Assembly (NCBI GenBank): GCA_005656395.1
Contig: SRSI01000044.1
Coordinates: 2,046,001 to 2,110,000, forward strand
Source of the DNA: Strongyloides papillosus
Lineage: Eukaryota; Nematoda; Chromadorea; Rhabditida; Strongyloididae
DNA: 64,000 nt
Direction of reading: 5' to 3'
Position 1 is the first letter of the stretch, and each line of letters begins with the position of its first letter. The notes beneath the pieces are model-generated. The model was not told the origin of the DNA, did not search any database, and saw only the letters and a program-made list of their open reading frames with translations. The position numbers and the translations under genes are program-made. Positions 28,901 to 40,752 of the stretch are shown piece by piece.

Positions 28901-31900
28901 TATATGTATCTCTCTCCTTTTTTTTTAATTTTTTTCTTTCTTCTTTTGTATAGTTACAATTAAACAATTTACAAGATCCTTTAATCAAAATTTTTCTTTC
29001 CATTGTACTGAGAATGTTTACTTGTACTCTCATTATTTTATACCATTATCTCACGATTATCAATCTACACCCAAATAAATTCTTAGCATTTATTATATAT
29101 TAAATATTCAATTTCACGAATATTACCTTATTTCAATTGTCTATTTCCATCTGGCATATTTATGTATATTTGACGAAAATTTAAAATTTCACCTTAATGA
29201 ATTATAATAATTGTAATTAGAAATTAGAGGTTTGTTTATTTAAGCACAAGGTCATCCCACAATACCTCAATCTTCTTTAAAGCCCCTTTAAGTAATGATT
29301 TTGTATTCATGTGTATTTATGTATCTATCTATATATATTTTATTTATACGTAGATGTAGAATATAATATATAAATACATATATCACATCTATATTTGAGG
29401 GTATGTGTAAGGGAACCAATTTCATCAAATCAGGATGTATTTTATAATGTATTGGTTATGATAATGACTTTGCCGACTAATTAAAATTCCCATTACGATC
29501 ATAAAACTTTACTAGCAGTTTTAGAGATAGACACTTTATATATGGTGAAGATGGAATAGTTGATATTATGTTAACATGATGGTAATTATTAGTTAAAAAA
29601 TCATCTATCGTTATACTCTCAACTAAATAGCTAATAATTGCTCCTCCTACTAAAATTAACCTTCATTTAAATTTCATAATATATATAATGCAATTTGAGG
29701 TAATTTATTTTTATAAAAAAAAAAGACAACAGCTGTCAGAAAGGAGAGAGTAGAAAGAAAAGATATAGTATCCTAATTAAGTTTCATTCAATAAAAAAAA
29801 TAGTAAAAAACGATAAACTATCACAATGTTAATTTCTTTCTTTTTTATTATAATATAATAAGCTTGATAATTATATTTATATTCTTTTACCTCATTGCCA
29901 GGTTGTTTTTTTTAACCCACTATATATTTAATTTTTCTATTAAAGGTAAAAATTTTAGAATTGAAATAATTCACTGTTATATTATCTATAATTACCGCTC
30001 CCCAATTTGAATGATGTTGTCCTCTTTCATTATTCTCCTTGTCTATATATTTACACATCAACTGTAATTATTTGATTGGGGGAACAATTAAAACAAGCAA
30101 AAATGATTAGTTGAGTTGATATGAGATAGAAAAATGATAGGTAGTTTTAGTTGGTAGCCCACAGCTTGATAATCGTTTATTTTTTTTATTTTTTTTTAAT
30201 TACCTTCATTTATTTTTCCTCCTAAATTATTTATTTTTATTATTTTTTTGTAGGCCTTCGCCTCAATGGTTATTGAGCATCAACAACAACAGAACGCTTT
30301 TGCCATGTTTAACATGCTTGGAGGTTTTAATTCAATTGTTAATAATAATGGGGGAACAGTACCAAAATCTTCTACCCATCCAATAGGAGAAAATTCTCCA
30401 CAAACAATGACAACAGGAGTAGATTTTCTCAAGATGTTAGATCAATTTGGTTTAGATACAATTCTTTCTCACCTTAATTTCACCTATGATTTAAGTATCC
30501 TCCGAACAAAAATAGCTCGATTGTCAAAAGAAACAGTAGGAGATATTTGTCAGGTTAGATGTGATACATGTCAAAATGAATTTTCTTCTTTATTATCTTT
30601 AAAAATGCATTATCAACAGGTATGTTTAATATAATATATATTTTATAATAATAAATATAAAAATTTTTGTGACTTTTTATTATTATTATATAATATGTAT
30701 AAAAATAATACAAAACGAAACTACTTTAATATTGTGAGAATATAAAAATTATAATTTGATATCTTTCTTTAGGTTCACTCAACAGATATTCCCACAACTG
30801 TGATAGAAAATTTTACGGAAAAACTTAAATTTAATTTAGAATTATTGGAAGATAAAGAAAATAGTCAAGAAGGACAGGAGGTTATTGGACAGAGTAGTAC
30901 TCCTACATCACCGTCAAATGGAAATTTAAAAAGAAAAGTTTCTCAATCACCTGGTGGTGAGATGAATCAAAATGATGGTACTGCTAAAAGGAGTAAAGAA
31001 GATAATTGTAAAATTGAAAATAATGATAATTTATCACAAAATTCTAGTACCAGTAGCAGTCCTAATCTTGAGCATAATAAAAACGATAATATTGGTATGT
31101 TTTTTTTTATTATTATATTATTATAAATATATTTATTTATTCTACTATTTTTAGAAGGAAGTAGTGTAAATTTAGGAAATACAAATTCATTAAATATGGA
31201 CATAAATACACAAATGAATATGATGCAAATGCTTGTAGGTATGCCGTGTTTTAATACACAATTTTTTAATATGATAAATAATCAAGAGATATCATCAAAT
31301 ACATTATTAGGAGGTAACAATCCACTTGCTCCATCAACATCATCACTAAGTAATTCATTAAATTCATTTGTTGGATTATCAAATGCTGGTGCATGCTCAC
31401 CACAAAAAAGAGCTCGAACAAGAATATCAGATGATCAATTAAAAGTTTTAAGACAATATTTTGATATTAATAATAGTCCATCTGAAGCACAAATAAAAGA
31501 TATGAGTATTAAAACATCATTACCAGAAAAAGTTATAAAACATTGGTTTAGAAATACATTATTTAAAGAAAGACAACGTGATAAAGATTCTCCATATAAT
31601 TTTAATGTACCACCACAAGTTAGTATTGATTTGGATACATATGAAAAGACAGGTGAAGCAAAAATTGTATCATTAAAAGATGATAATAATTTAACAAATA
31701 TCTCTACAAATATTGAGGATGATGATGATGGGACATCCTCACCAACCAATGAGGATAAAGCTTGTAATAACAATAATAAAGGAGTAGAGAATAATCTTAA
31801 ATCTTCTGTTTCTCTAAAGCCAAAAAGTATTAATAATTTATCTACTACAGACAATACTACTACTTCATTATCTTCACCCTTATCTACTAGCAATTTACCA

Positions 31901-34236
31901 GTTAATGTACCTTCACAACTACCTAACCAAAATAGTACTAGTAGCAGTAGTAGTAGTAATAGTGGTGGTGGTTGTGGTAGTAACACCTCAAATACTGGTA
32001 CACCATTATCTAATAATATATTGGAGGCTTATGCCAATAATCCATTTGTCACTGCAGCTATGAATCCATTTGCTTTATTCTTCCAAAATTCATTAAGAAA
32101 TCCTAATGATTTATTACCAGGATTAAATACATTTAATGTACCATCTGGAAATATAACTTCACCTTCAACAGGTAATATTAATAGTAATATAAATTCAACA
32201 GCTTCAATGGTAATGACAAGTGCCTCTGGAAGGAGAGCAAATAGAACACGATTTACTGATCATCAATTAAGGACATTACAGAATTTTTTTGAAAGACAAG
32301 CCTATCCAAAAGATGATGATTTGGAGATGTTATCAAAAAAATTACAATTATCTCCTCGTGTTATAGTTGTATGGTTTCAGAATGCTCGTCAAAAGGCTAG
32401 AAAAATTTATGAATCTCATCCAGGTGGTGATAATGCTGAAAGATTTGTCCGAACACCAGGTTGTAATTTTCAATGTAAAAGATGTGATTTGGTATTTCAA
32501 AGGTATTATGAATTAATACAACATCAACAAAAAGTTTGTTATAAAGGTGATAGGCAAGCATTAAAAAGTGATAATAAGAGTGTTGAGGAAGGTTTAAGTG
32601 AGGAGGATAGAGCTGAAATTGGTAATTTAGATAGTCTTTTTAATATGACAAATTCTGAAAGTGGAGAAATAAAAAAAATGTCAAATAATAATATTGGTGG
32701 AATGATACCAGATGAATTATTGAAAATGTTTAGTAGAGATAAAAGAGATACTGATGGAATGTTAAAACTTGTATGTTTATTTTATGTGAAAAATTTTTTT
32801 TTATTTAACAATATTAAAAAATATTTTATATTATAAATTTATGTGTATATTTATTTTTTTAGTGCAAAAATAAGGAGAAAGAATCTCTTTTTCGAAAAAG
32901 ATGCCCTTCATGTTCAACAATATTTACATCAAAAGAACAACTGATAAATCATATAACTACTTCACATGCTGACCAACCTCATATGTTTTTATTACTAAAT
33001 GTAGACTTATTACCAGATGTAGTAGGTGAAGAGAACGATGAAACAACAACTGTCAATAACACTACTTCTCTAACAACTGACCCATTAGCATTCTTATCAA
33101 CATTTCCACTTAATCTTGCATCTCTAGGTGGTGTACAAAATAGTAATAGTAATGAAGGTAATAATAGTGAAGGTGATGATAATACAATTGAATATTCATT
33201 AGGAAATTCTGTATCTCCTGCCTCATATAATAGGTCTCCTCGTGACAGTTCTGTCCAAAGAAACTCACCAAATAGTATTGTAAATAATTCAAAAAGATTT
33301 CGTACACATTTAACACCACAACAAGTTCATGTTATGAAATGTATATTTAATGAGTATAAAACACCATCAATGCCTGAATGTGAAATAATGGGAAGTCATA
33401 TAGGATTACATAAACGTGTCGTTCAAGTATGGTTTCAGAATGCCAGAGCAAAAGAAAGAAAAAATAAAAATAATACCGATGATGGAAATGTTAATTTTCT
33501 TAATAGTAATTTAAATAGATGTGATTTATGTAACATTAATTTTAATCAATCAAATACCAGTTTACAAGATCATATATTTACAAAAGAGCACATTCAAAAG
33601 ATTAAATTAACCTGTGATGAAAGTGGTAATAGTGATGGTAATAATTCTAATACTGAGTTTCCACAACTTAATACATTCTTAGAAAATCTTCAACCATCAA
33701 AACAGAACAGTAATATTAATAGTGGTGGAGGAATTAAAAAGCAAGTTAGTGGTGTTAACTTTGATTCAATGGCATTTCCAATAAATTTTATGAATACATT
33801 AACTGGTACACCACTTCCAAATGTCTTTTGTGATCCTAATATTTTTGGTACACCTATTGATATGTTACAAGTTTCAAAGTCAGTTGTTAAACAGATTAAA
33901 GAAAGTATTAATAATGGTTTATCATCAACAACATTTACACAAGATGGTTTACCATTCTCATCACTTGAAACAGTTGTATCATCACAAGATTTTAAATTAT
34001 CCAAATCACTTGATATAGAAGTTGGTTGGGCATGTCCAAAATGTACAAATGTTTTCCAATCAGAGGCATACCTTAAGAATCATCAATCAATATTATGCCA
34101 AGGTTGTACAGATGTATTTAAATTAATCCAAACACATATTGAATGTATTCCCTGTGACTTAAAATTTGGTCCACAAGCTGAGTTTAAGACTCATTGTGAG
34201 AGTAGTAGTCATATAGGGAATAGAGGTAAATATTAA
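16987..34236 (+). CDS. zfh-2: Zinc-finger homeodomain transcription factor, ZFH-2 / ZFHX3 (ATBF1) family
   Basis: Eleven exons keep one frame: 16987-17810, 18885-19006, 20016-20257, 21664-21801, 23002-23100, 24652-25073, 25161-25436, 30254-30619, 30773-31094, 31155-32770, 32863-34236. From ATG 17019 this gives about 1,922 residues. N-terminal C2H2 fingers match ZFHX3 closely ([11 protein letters not shown] near residue 70; [34 protein letters not shown]). Several later fingers are split by introns (C..C in one exon, H..H in the next). Three homeodomains follow at about 1011-1070 ([22 protein letters not shown]), 1286-1345 ([20 protein letters not shown]) and 1609-1668 ([14 protein letters not shown]), then C-terminal fingers ([15 protein letters not shown]). 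They match ZFHX3 HD1, HD2 and HD4. A nuclear DNA-binding factor is expected, acting in neuronal and developmental programmes. The 5' end is uncertain: the frame stays open upstream to acceptor-like TATAG at 16986, so an earlier exon or a trans-spliced leader is possible. Confidence 0.9.
24005..24031. repeat. Short TATC/GATA microsatellite
   Basis: Imperfect TATC tetranucleotide repeats lie inside the zfh-2 intron between 23100 and 24652. They are a simple-sequence tract with no coding value. Confidence 0.7.
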
Positions 34237-35315
34237 AAATCAAATCCAACATATAATATATAAATAATTCTTATATGTGATAATACGGCGGAAATGTTGA
34301 TCTCAATTGACATGTTTTTGGTAATATGGAATGTTATTAATATAAAAAATTTGCTATTGCCTTCATCAAATATTTTTTTTAAAAAAAAATTATCTTCTCC
34401 ATTTCAAGAACAATGAAAAATATTACCTTCTTATTGTAGTATTTACGTGAATTACTTTCTATATACTTTTTACATTAATATAATTCTCCCTATTATTAAT
34501 TCAATTATTTTTGAGCTTAATTAGCATAACAGCTAAGAAAAACATTATATATTTATTCTTTCAAAAAAAAACTCTAGTTTTCGGAGTATATTATTTTTAT
34601 ATAAAAATATTTCTCTTAATCACAAGTACAAATTTATGTATAAATACACAACTAATCAAATTAATAATAATTATTTTTATTATAACAGCTTTAGAAAAAT
34701 TATGTTATATAAATATATATATATATATTATTATAACAACATTCGTTGTAACGGTAGAAAATTGAAATCTGGTGAAATTACTTTTTTTTTTATTTCTTTT
34801 ATTAATATTATATTTTTTACATATTAACATGTATTTCATAAGATGTTTAAATAATAAATTTCTTAATATACTTTTTATTTTCAAATTATTATTACTATAA
34901 TTATTTTTTTTCCTACATAAATAAAAAGAAATAAAAATACTTTTTTTTTATAAATAAATGAACTATTAAAATTGACTTTTATTCGTTTCTTCTTTTAACA
35001 TAACAAGACTATTATTAATCAATGTTAACAATCCTTTTCCTCCTAAATAAACATTTAAGCATTTATAAAATTTATTTGATTTCAAAAAGTCTTTAAATTA
35101 CATTATTATTATTCTTTCTATGTTCTTTCAAAAGGGGATACTTTGAAGAGTGGTAAAAAAATAAAAGATAGCTTTTCATATTTTAAAGACATTTAAAAAA
35201 ATTTTTTGGTCGAGGAATAAAAGTAAATAAAATTTAATTGTATAATAAAAGCACTTTTATGAATGAATGAAAGAATGACATTATTGTTTATTATAATATA
35301 TAAATTTTATTTTAT
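34237..35315. other. Intergenic between convergent zfh-2 and vWA genes
   Basis: Just over 1 kb of AT-rich spacer contains the 3' UTR of zfh-2 and that of the minus-strand vWA gene. Open frames at 34511-34827 are low-complexity Ile/Lys/Tyr translations of TA-rich DNA and are not supported as genes. Confidence 0.6.
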
Positions 35316-36716
35316 TTAAACACAGAAACTTTTTCTGAAATTATGCATTTTATTGTTAGTAATTATACTAAAAATATATAAGGTAAACTTACCGGCAGGT
35401 TGCATCTTGAAGCCATCCTCCTATTCCAGAAATTCCTTTACTTGGTACATCATAAACACAATTTAATGATCCAGCGAATGTAGTTACTTTATTGATATCA
35501 GCATTAGCTCCTGTTCTAACAACAAGTGGTTTTACTCCATATTGAGTATTTAAAGTTGATAAAATATATGATGGATCAGAATCATAATTAGTATTATCTG
35601 TAACATATACAATTAATTGATTTTTTCCATTCTTTCCTATTCTTCCAAGTAAAGAATTTTTAATAACATTTAATGTTAATGCAGTTGCTTGTCCATTATT
35701 CGGTTCTTGGACAATATTATTAATGGCACTTGTAACATAATCAGGCATCTGGGAATTTTCAAATGATGTATAATATTCTTGTGTATTGAGTGCAATACCA
35801 AATATGGCAACTTGTGTTGACTTTCCAATAGAATAAGGAGAAATAAAATTATAAAGTTGATTCTTAACATTATTAAATGTATTAGTATCGAGGTAGGCAC
35901 TATTATCAATGAGAAGATATATATCATAGGAGAGAGATGAAACTTGACATGATGCAGATGGTGATTGTGTTGGGGAAGGTGTTGGTTTTGGTGTTGTCAT
36001 TGTTGGTTTATAATTAGAACAACCATGTTGTAAGACAGCTGGATAGATAAAAGGTAGTTGATCTGAAGATGGGGTAAAGAAAAGTTGTGAGGGGTCATTA
36101 GCAATATTGTATAATTCATCAAAATTATTCTTAGGACCATTAACACCAACACCAACTGAAATTAAATGATCGTATTTTTGTTGTAGTTTTCCAAGAACAC
36201 CATTTGTTGATGGAATTGTACCAGTAAAACTGTCACCTGAAAATATGATAAGAATTTTCTTAGCTCCTGGACGAAGACCGTTTCCTTCATTAACTTCATT
36301 TTCCTCAAGGTTTAAAGCTCTGAAATAGGAATTGTTTTGTAAATTGTATAATAAAAACATATATCTTACTGATCAATTGATCTGTCTCCATAATTATCCA
36401 AAGTTAAACTATTAATAGTATTAATAACACTATCTTTATTACTTCCACTCTTTAATGTCCCATAGCTTTTACCATTCTTAGAGAAAGTATAAAAGGCCAT
36501 TTGAGTATTATCTTCACCACTACCAATAGTTACATTAGTAGCAATATCATACAAAAATTGTTTTACTCCATCAAAAAGACCATTTCCCATTGAGGAACTT
36601 GAATCAATAATAGAAACAATATCAGCATACAATCTATTTGGTGCACATGGGATTCTATTACAAAGATTTGAACAGTTAGCTGTTAGTACCATTAAAAACA
36701 AGAGATATATTTTCAT
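35316..36716 (-). CDS. Secreted protein with two von Willebrand factor A domains
   Basis: Exons 36370-36716, 35393-36319 and a short last exon 35316-35334 join in phase (430 residues). The last intron (35335-35392) is inferred from a perfect GTAAGT donor and a TTTCAG acceptor, and gives the C-terminal end CRKSFCV. Without it the frame would stop inside the donor. A signal peptide (MKIYLLFLMVLTANC) is followed by vWA domain 1 with a complete MIDAS start, DSSSS at residues 38-42. A Pro/Thr/Ser linker leads to vWA domain 2, whose matching site reads DNSAY (from residue 254), lacking the third MIDAS serine. Secreted vWA proteins are common in nematodes, often alongside C-type lectins, and act in adhesion or innate recognition. 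The exact role is unknown. Confidence 0.78.
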
Positions 36717-37485
36717 TGTACCTATAATTAATTAATATGTTACTAAAATAAGTAAGATGGTACCACAATAAATTATAATAAAAATTTATGATTGGTAATA
36801 AAAGTATAAAATATACCATTTAACTCTATTCTTTTTCATTAATTTCTTTTATCATGCCTTTTTATTTTCTTATTATTATTATCAAATACCGTTTATGATA
36901 AAATTAAGCTTAAATATTCCTTATCGTTGTTTAATAATGTTTATTTATCAAGATAATTATATCAATACCAAAATTATTAGTAACGGTGTTAATTGGAACT
37001 TATCAATGATATCATTATCAATGGTAAGAATATTTCCCTTAAACCTGTCAAAAAAATATTTTTTATAAATTTATGGATGAAAAATGATGTGTTCATTATA
37101 TTTTTTCTGCCTTCTTATCCATAAAAATGTGCAAATAAAATAATAATAATATTACTTTGGAAATGAAAGTATGTTTATTATATAAAAGTGAAAATAATCT
37201 TTAAATATTAATAACTTTTATCATATTCTAACAACAAAAGGTAATCCTTGAGTCAAGAAGTCACGGAAAAGTTAAATGATATTTTAATAATAATAATGAT
37301 TTATAATGTTCATGTTAAACAGTTTAATATAAAAAGTAGAGAAAGTGATTTTTATTTTTCAATTTACATAATTTTTACTTTTAAAATATTGCCCATATTA
37401 TTTATTATTGGAGTAAAAGATAGGAGAAATCATTCATTTTTTTACCATGTTAAAATATTTATTTATTAATTTATTAATTATAATA
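36717..37485. other. Divergent intergenic region
   Basis: This 769-bp AT-rich spacer between the start of the vWA gene (-) and the start of the small membrane protein gene (+) must hold both promoters. The ORF at 37248-37469 looks like chance. Confidence 0.55.
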
Positions 37486-37868
37486 ATGATTAAACGTATC
37501 AAGTCAGTTTATCAATGTCCCTTGGCAGGATCTGGTGGTGGAAATTTGTATGGTGGTAATTAGTAAGTCTATTTTTTATATAAATTTCTATTTTTAAATG
37601 ATAAAAAATTTTATTATTTATAGTTGTGGAGCAGAATCGCTATTTCATCATTATTCATGTTGTGAAGATAATTATTTTGAGTGTTGTTTTGAGTTGGAAG
37701 ACTGGGTTAAGTAAGTAATGATAATAATTAATAATTTAATTATAACTTTTTAGGGTTGTATTTGTGGTAATTGGCATACTTTTATTATTTTGTTGCTTTG
37801 GAACATCTTTATCTTTTTATTGGGCATACAGCCGTGTAACAAAAGTTTCACGAGTGGATAAACGGTAA
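37486..37868 (+). CDS. Small Cys-rich single-pass membrane protein (Shisa/VOPP1-like layout)
   Basis: Three tiny exons, 37486-37562, 37624-37710 and 37754-37868, join in phase to give 92 residues; none is long enough to stand out as an ORF. The chain starts MIKRIKSVYQCPLAGSGGG and carries YCGAESLFHHYSCCE and FECCFELEDW, with two CC pairs. It then has a clear membrane segment (VVFVVIGILLLFCCFGTSL) and a short basic tail ending RVDKR. A short Cys-rich luminal part plus one membrane helix is the Shisa/WBP1/VOPP1-type layout, used in trafficking adaptors, but sequence identity is not enough to name it. Splice donors are GTAAGT and intron lengths are 61 and 43 bp. It is convergent with the RhoGEF gene. 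Confidence 0.65.
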
Positions 37869-38193
37869 CTAAGAAACTTTATATTATTCACATTTATATT
37901 TTTTATTCAAAATAAATCAAAATTTACAAAATATGTTTACATCTTATGCATAAAAAATTATTCTATTTTTAAATATAATATCTTAAAACAAAAATATATA
38001 AAAGATAGAAAAAGTTTTTAATTTGTGGTTATAGAGTTGATATATCTGACAATTTATTATATATCAAATATAAGACTTTTAAATAAATAAATAATTTCAC
38101 ATCCGATGACGTAAGATGTAAAATAATTTATAATATAGAATTTTTAATGTACTTTTATTATAAAATATCATGAAATTATTATTATTTATATAA
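37869..38193. other. Intergenic between convergent genes
   Basis: A 325-bp AT-rich spacer carries the 3' UTRs of the small membrane protein and the RhoGEF. Nothing else is seen. Confidence 0.6.
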
Positions 38194-40752
38194 TTATACA
38201 GTCTTTTGAGAAGAAACATTAGGAGTTTTATCAGTTTCCTTATAATATATATCATTAGAAGTTTTTTGTATATTTGATTGACGTAAGTTGATACTTGAAA
38301 AGAGTGGCGTACATTTTAACATATCTTTTAACTGTATACATTCATAATTTTCAATACTCTCTTGAAATTTATTAATCCAAAATTCTTTTTCTTCTTTTGA
38401 GGATGCTTGTAATGTTGAGACACTAACAACTTGATAATATCTTGTTAGGTGTATAACAACAAAAGCATTTTTTAATGATGATGATCCACCTTGAGATTCT
38501 GCAGAATCAGCATCACAAAATACGCATGAATCTAATGGCACAGGTTGTTTTTGAACAATAAAAACTTCTTGTTTTGTACCAACATTACTACCACGTTTAA
38601 CTAATTTACCATTAGATTTTTTTAACTTTGTTAGTAAAAACATATCATTAAACAAAAAAGCGTATGATTCAATTAATTTACCGCCGGCTTCAACTAACGT
38701 TAATATGCCTTCATGAATTAATTTTCTCCTTGGATGAGCTAATAAATTCTCACAAAATTGTCTTGATAATATTGTTTTTAAAAATTCTGGTATAAATGAC
38801 TTATTATCTAATTCCATAATATTTGGCCATACAACTTGATTTTGTAATTGTTGAATTCTTTCAAAATTATGTAACCATTGTACTGAATCATCAATTGATC
38901 TTAAAGATTCATGCATTATTTCAATAACTTTTTCAATTTTATTTTTGTCATCTTCTTTTGTAGTATATTTTAATATTTCTTTTAATAATATTGGTAGTCT
39001 TGTTATTCTTTGCAACGGACATATAAGTAAATCTTCTAATTGTAATCTTCCACAACGACTATCTCCCATACATACTTTTTCAAATTCTAAAAATCTTTCT
39101 TCTCTTTGTCTAATTGATGTCAGATATTCGATTGTTGCTTTATAATTAATACAATATGCTTGATATGCTGATATAGTACTTGGTCCTTTATTGAAACGTT
39201 CAAACAATTGTACTATTAATGTTGCAATATCATACTCTTTAATCTTTTCTTCATCATTATTATTAATTTCTTTACTAACGTCTGGTAATATAGATAAAAA
39301 TGATTGACAAAATTTATGACTTATTTTAAATATTTGATCTAAATTACCAAATAATAATTCTGGTTCAATACTTAATAAACATCCTTCTACCTGACATTTT
39401 TTTAACGGTTCTTTATAAACATATTTTAAGACAGCGAGTTGTTTATAAAGAAAAATTAACTCAGAATGAAAAAGTTCCCACACTGCTTGAAATTTTTTCT
39501 TTTCAATTTCACTTAAATTTTTTGGGAGGGATGGAAAAATATCATACCATGAATATTCTAGATAACCTTTAAGTGCTCCTTCATCTACATCAACTGTAAT
39601 ATTACATTCTTGTATGGCCTTTTCAACATGTTTCACGATTTCACGAGACTTTGCACGATGTGACCATTCATAGAGTCTTTTAAGTACCCATGGACTACGT
39701 TTATTTGTCTCCGATCCAATATCTTCATAAAAATTTTGAGCTGCCATTGTTGCTCTTTGTAAATCTAAAATAGTGATAAAATAAAGTCTAAAAAATGTAT
39801 ATTGTACCTGCTAATAATCCACCACCAGAACTTATAGCTCTATTAAAAAGATGAAGTTCATTGGTTGATACTTGGAGATGTGGGACAATAATAACATTAT
39901 CAGTTATGGTACCATTTTCGTTCTCATTGTCTCTATATTTAGAAAAGAGAAATTAATTTTTTTAAATTTATTTAAAATATACATGGGGACAGAAATATTA
40001 AAAACTTACGAATCAGTTTCCTTTTCCTACAATAATAAGATTAAATTTATAAAAACAAAAAAAAAACATACCAGACCTGTTAATGCGTCTCTTCTAACTA
40101 ATTGTTCTCGATTCGGATGTATAGTCATAATCTCTGCATCCTCATGCTGTATTTGATAATGATATTTAATAAAATCACAGAGATTGTTAATTTTTATGAT
40201 TGAAATATTGTTGAAACTTTTACGATACTCAAAAAACTCATTAGAATTGTTATATATTTTAAGCCTAGTAGCAATTAAAGGACACACAAATAAATGCATA
40301 TTACTTAAAATTAACTTAATATTTGTTTAATCTTATCAAACTAAAATATTTTCTTTCAAATTCATATATGTAGGGAAAGACAGCTTCTTTAAAAATATAA
40401 TCTATTTTTAAAAGTTTTTGTGAGAAATATGTAAGATATAATCTCTATTTTTAGATGAAATAATTATAATACCATATAATATTAAGATATTAAATATTTT
40501 TTGTTTCAAAAATGGAATAAAAGAATTTTAGTTATAAAAGGACTATTATGATAATTTAATAATTATACATTATTTTTAAATACATCTATTTACAAAAATG
40601 ACACGCAAATCCTTTGATAATAATAATAATATTTTAATATAATATATAATTTATATAACTTTTATGTTTTTTTTTAAATAAAAACTTACTTGTTTAATGA
40701 GACAATTTCCTCGCAAATGGTGAAATAATGTTAATGAAGTAGAATCAGCCAT
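38194..40752 (-). CDS. Rho guanine nucleotide exchange factor (DH-PH), PLEKHG5/6/7-like
   Basis: Five exons on the minus strand stay in phase: 40690-40752, 40072-40314, 40010-40026, 39808-39932, 38194-39764 (672 residues). The third is a 17-nt microexon. The acceptor at 40315 (TTAAG) is the least certain site. The N-terminal 100 residues may form a ubiquitin/RBD-like fold. The DH domain, about 240-455, starts VWELFHSELIFLYKQL and shows the conserved helix LEDLLICPLQRITRLPILLKEI. A PH domain follows at about 480-630 (KLIHEGILTLVEAGGK, AFLFNDMFLLTKL). DH-PH proteins load GTP on Rho-family GTPases at membranes and so control actin and junctions. The closest family by pattern is PLEKHG, and the exact GTPase is unknown. 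Confidence 0.82.

Noticed and set aside
31435..31986. Long minus-strand frame opposite zfh-2 (Leu-rich)
   Set aside because: It is the shadow of the poly-Ser/Asn and homeodomain coding exon on the plus strand. It has no signal, domain or splice support.
34511..34827. Plus-strand frames after zfh-2
   Set aside because: Ile/Tyr/Lys-rich translation of TA-rich DNA without domain, signal peptide or splice support.
35367..35392. A 25-nt intron at the end of the vWA gene (donor GTAAGT to the first downstream TTTTTAG)
   Set aside because: Too short for a spliceosomal intron. The next TTTCAG gives a 58-bp intron of normal size in this genome and a short in-phase end.
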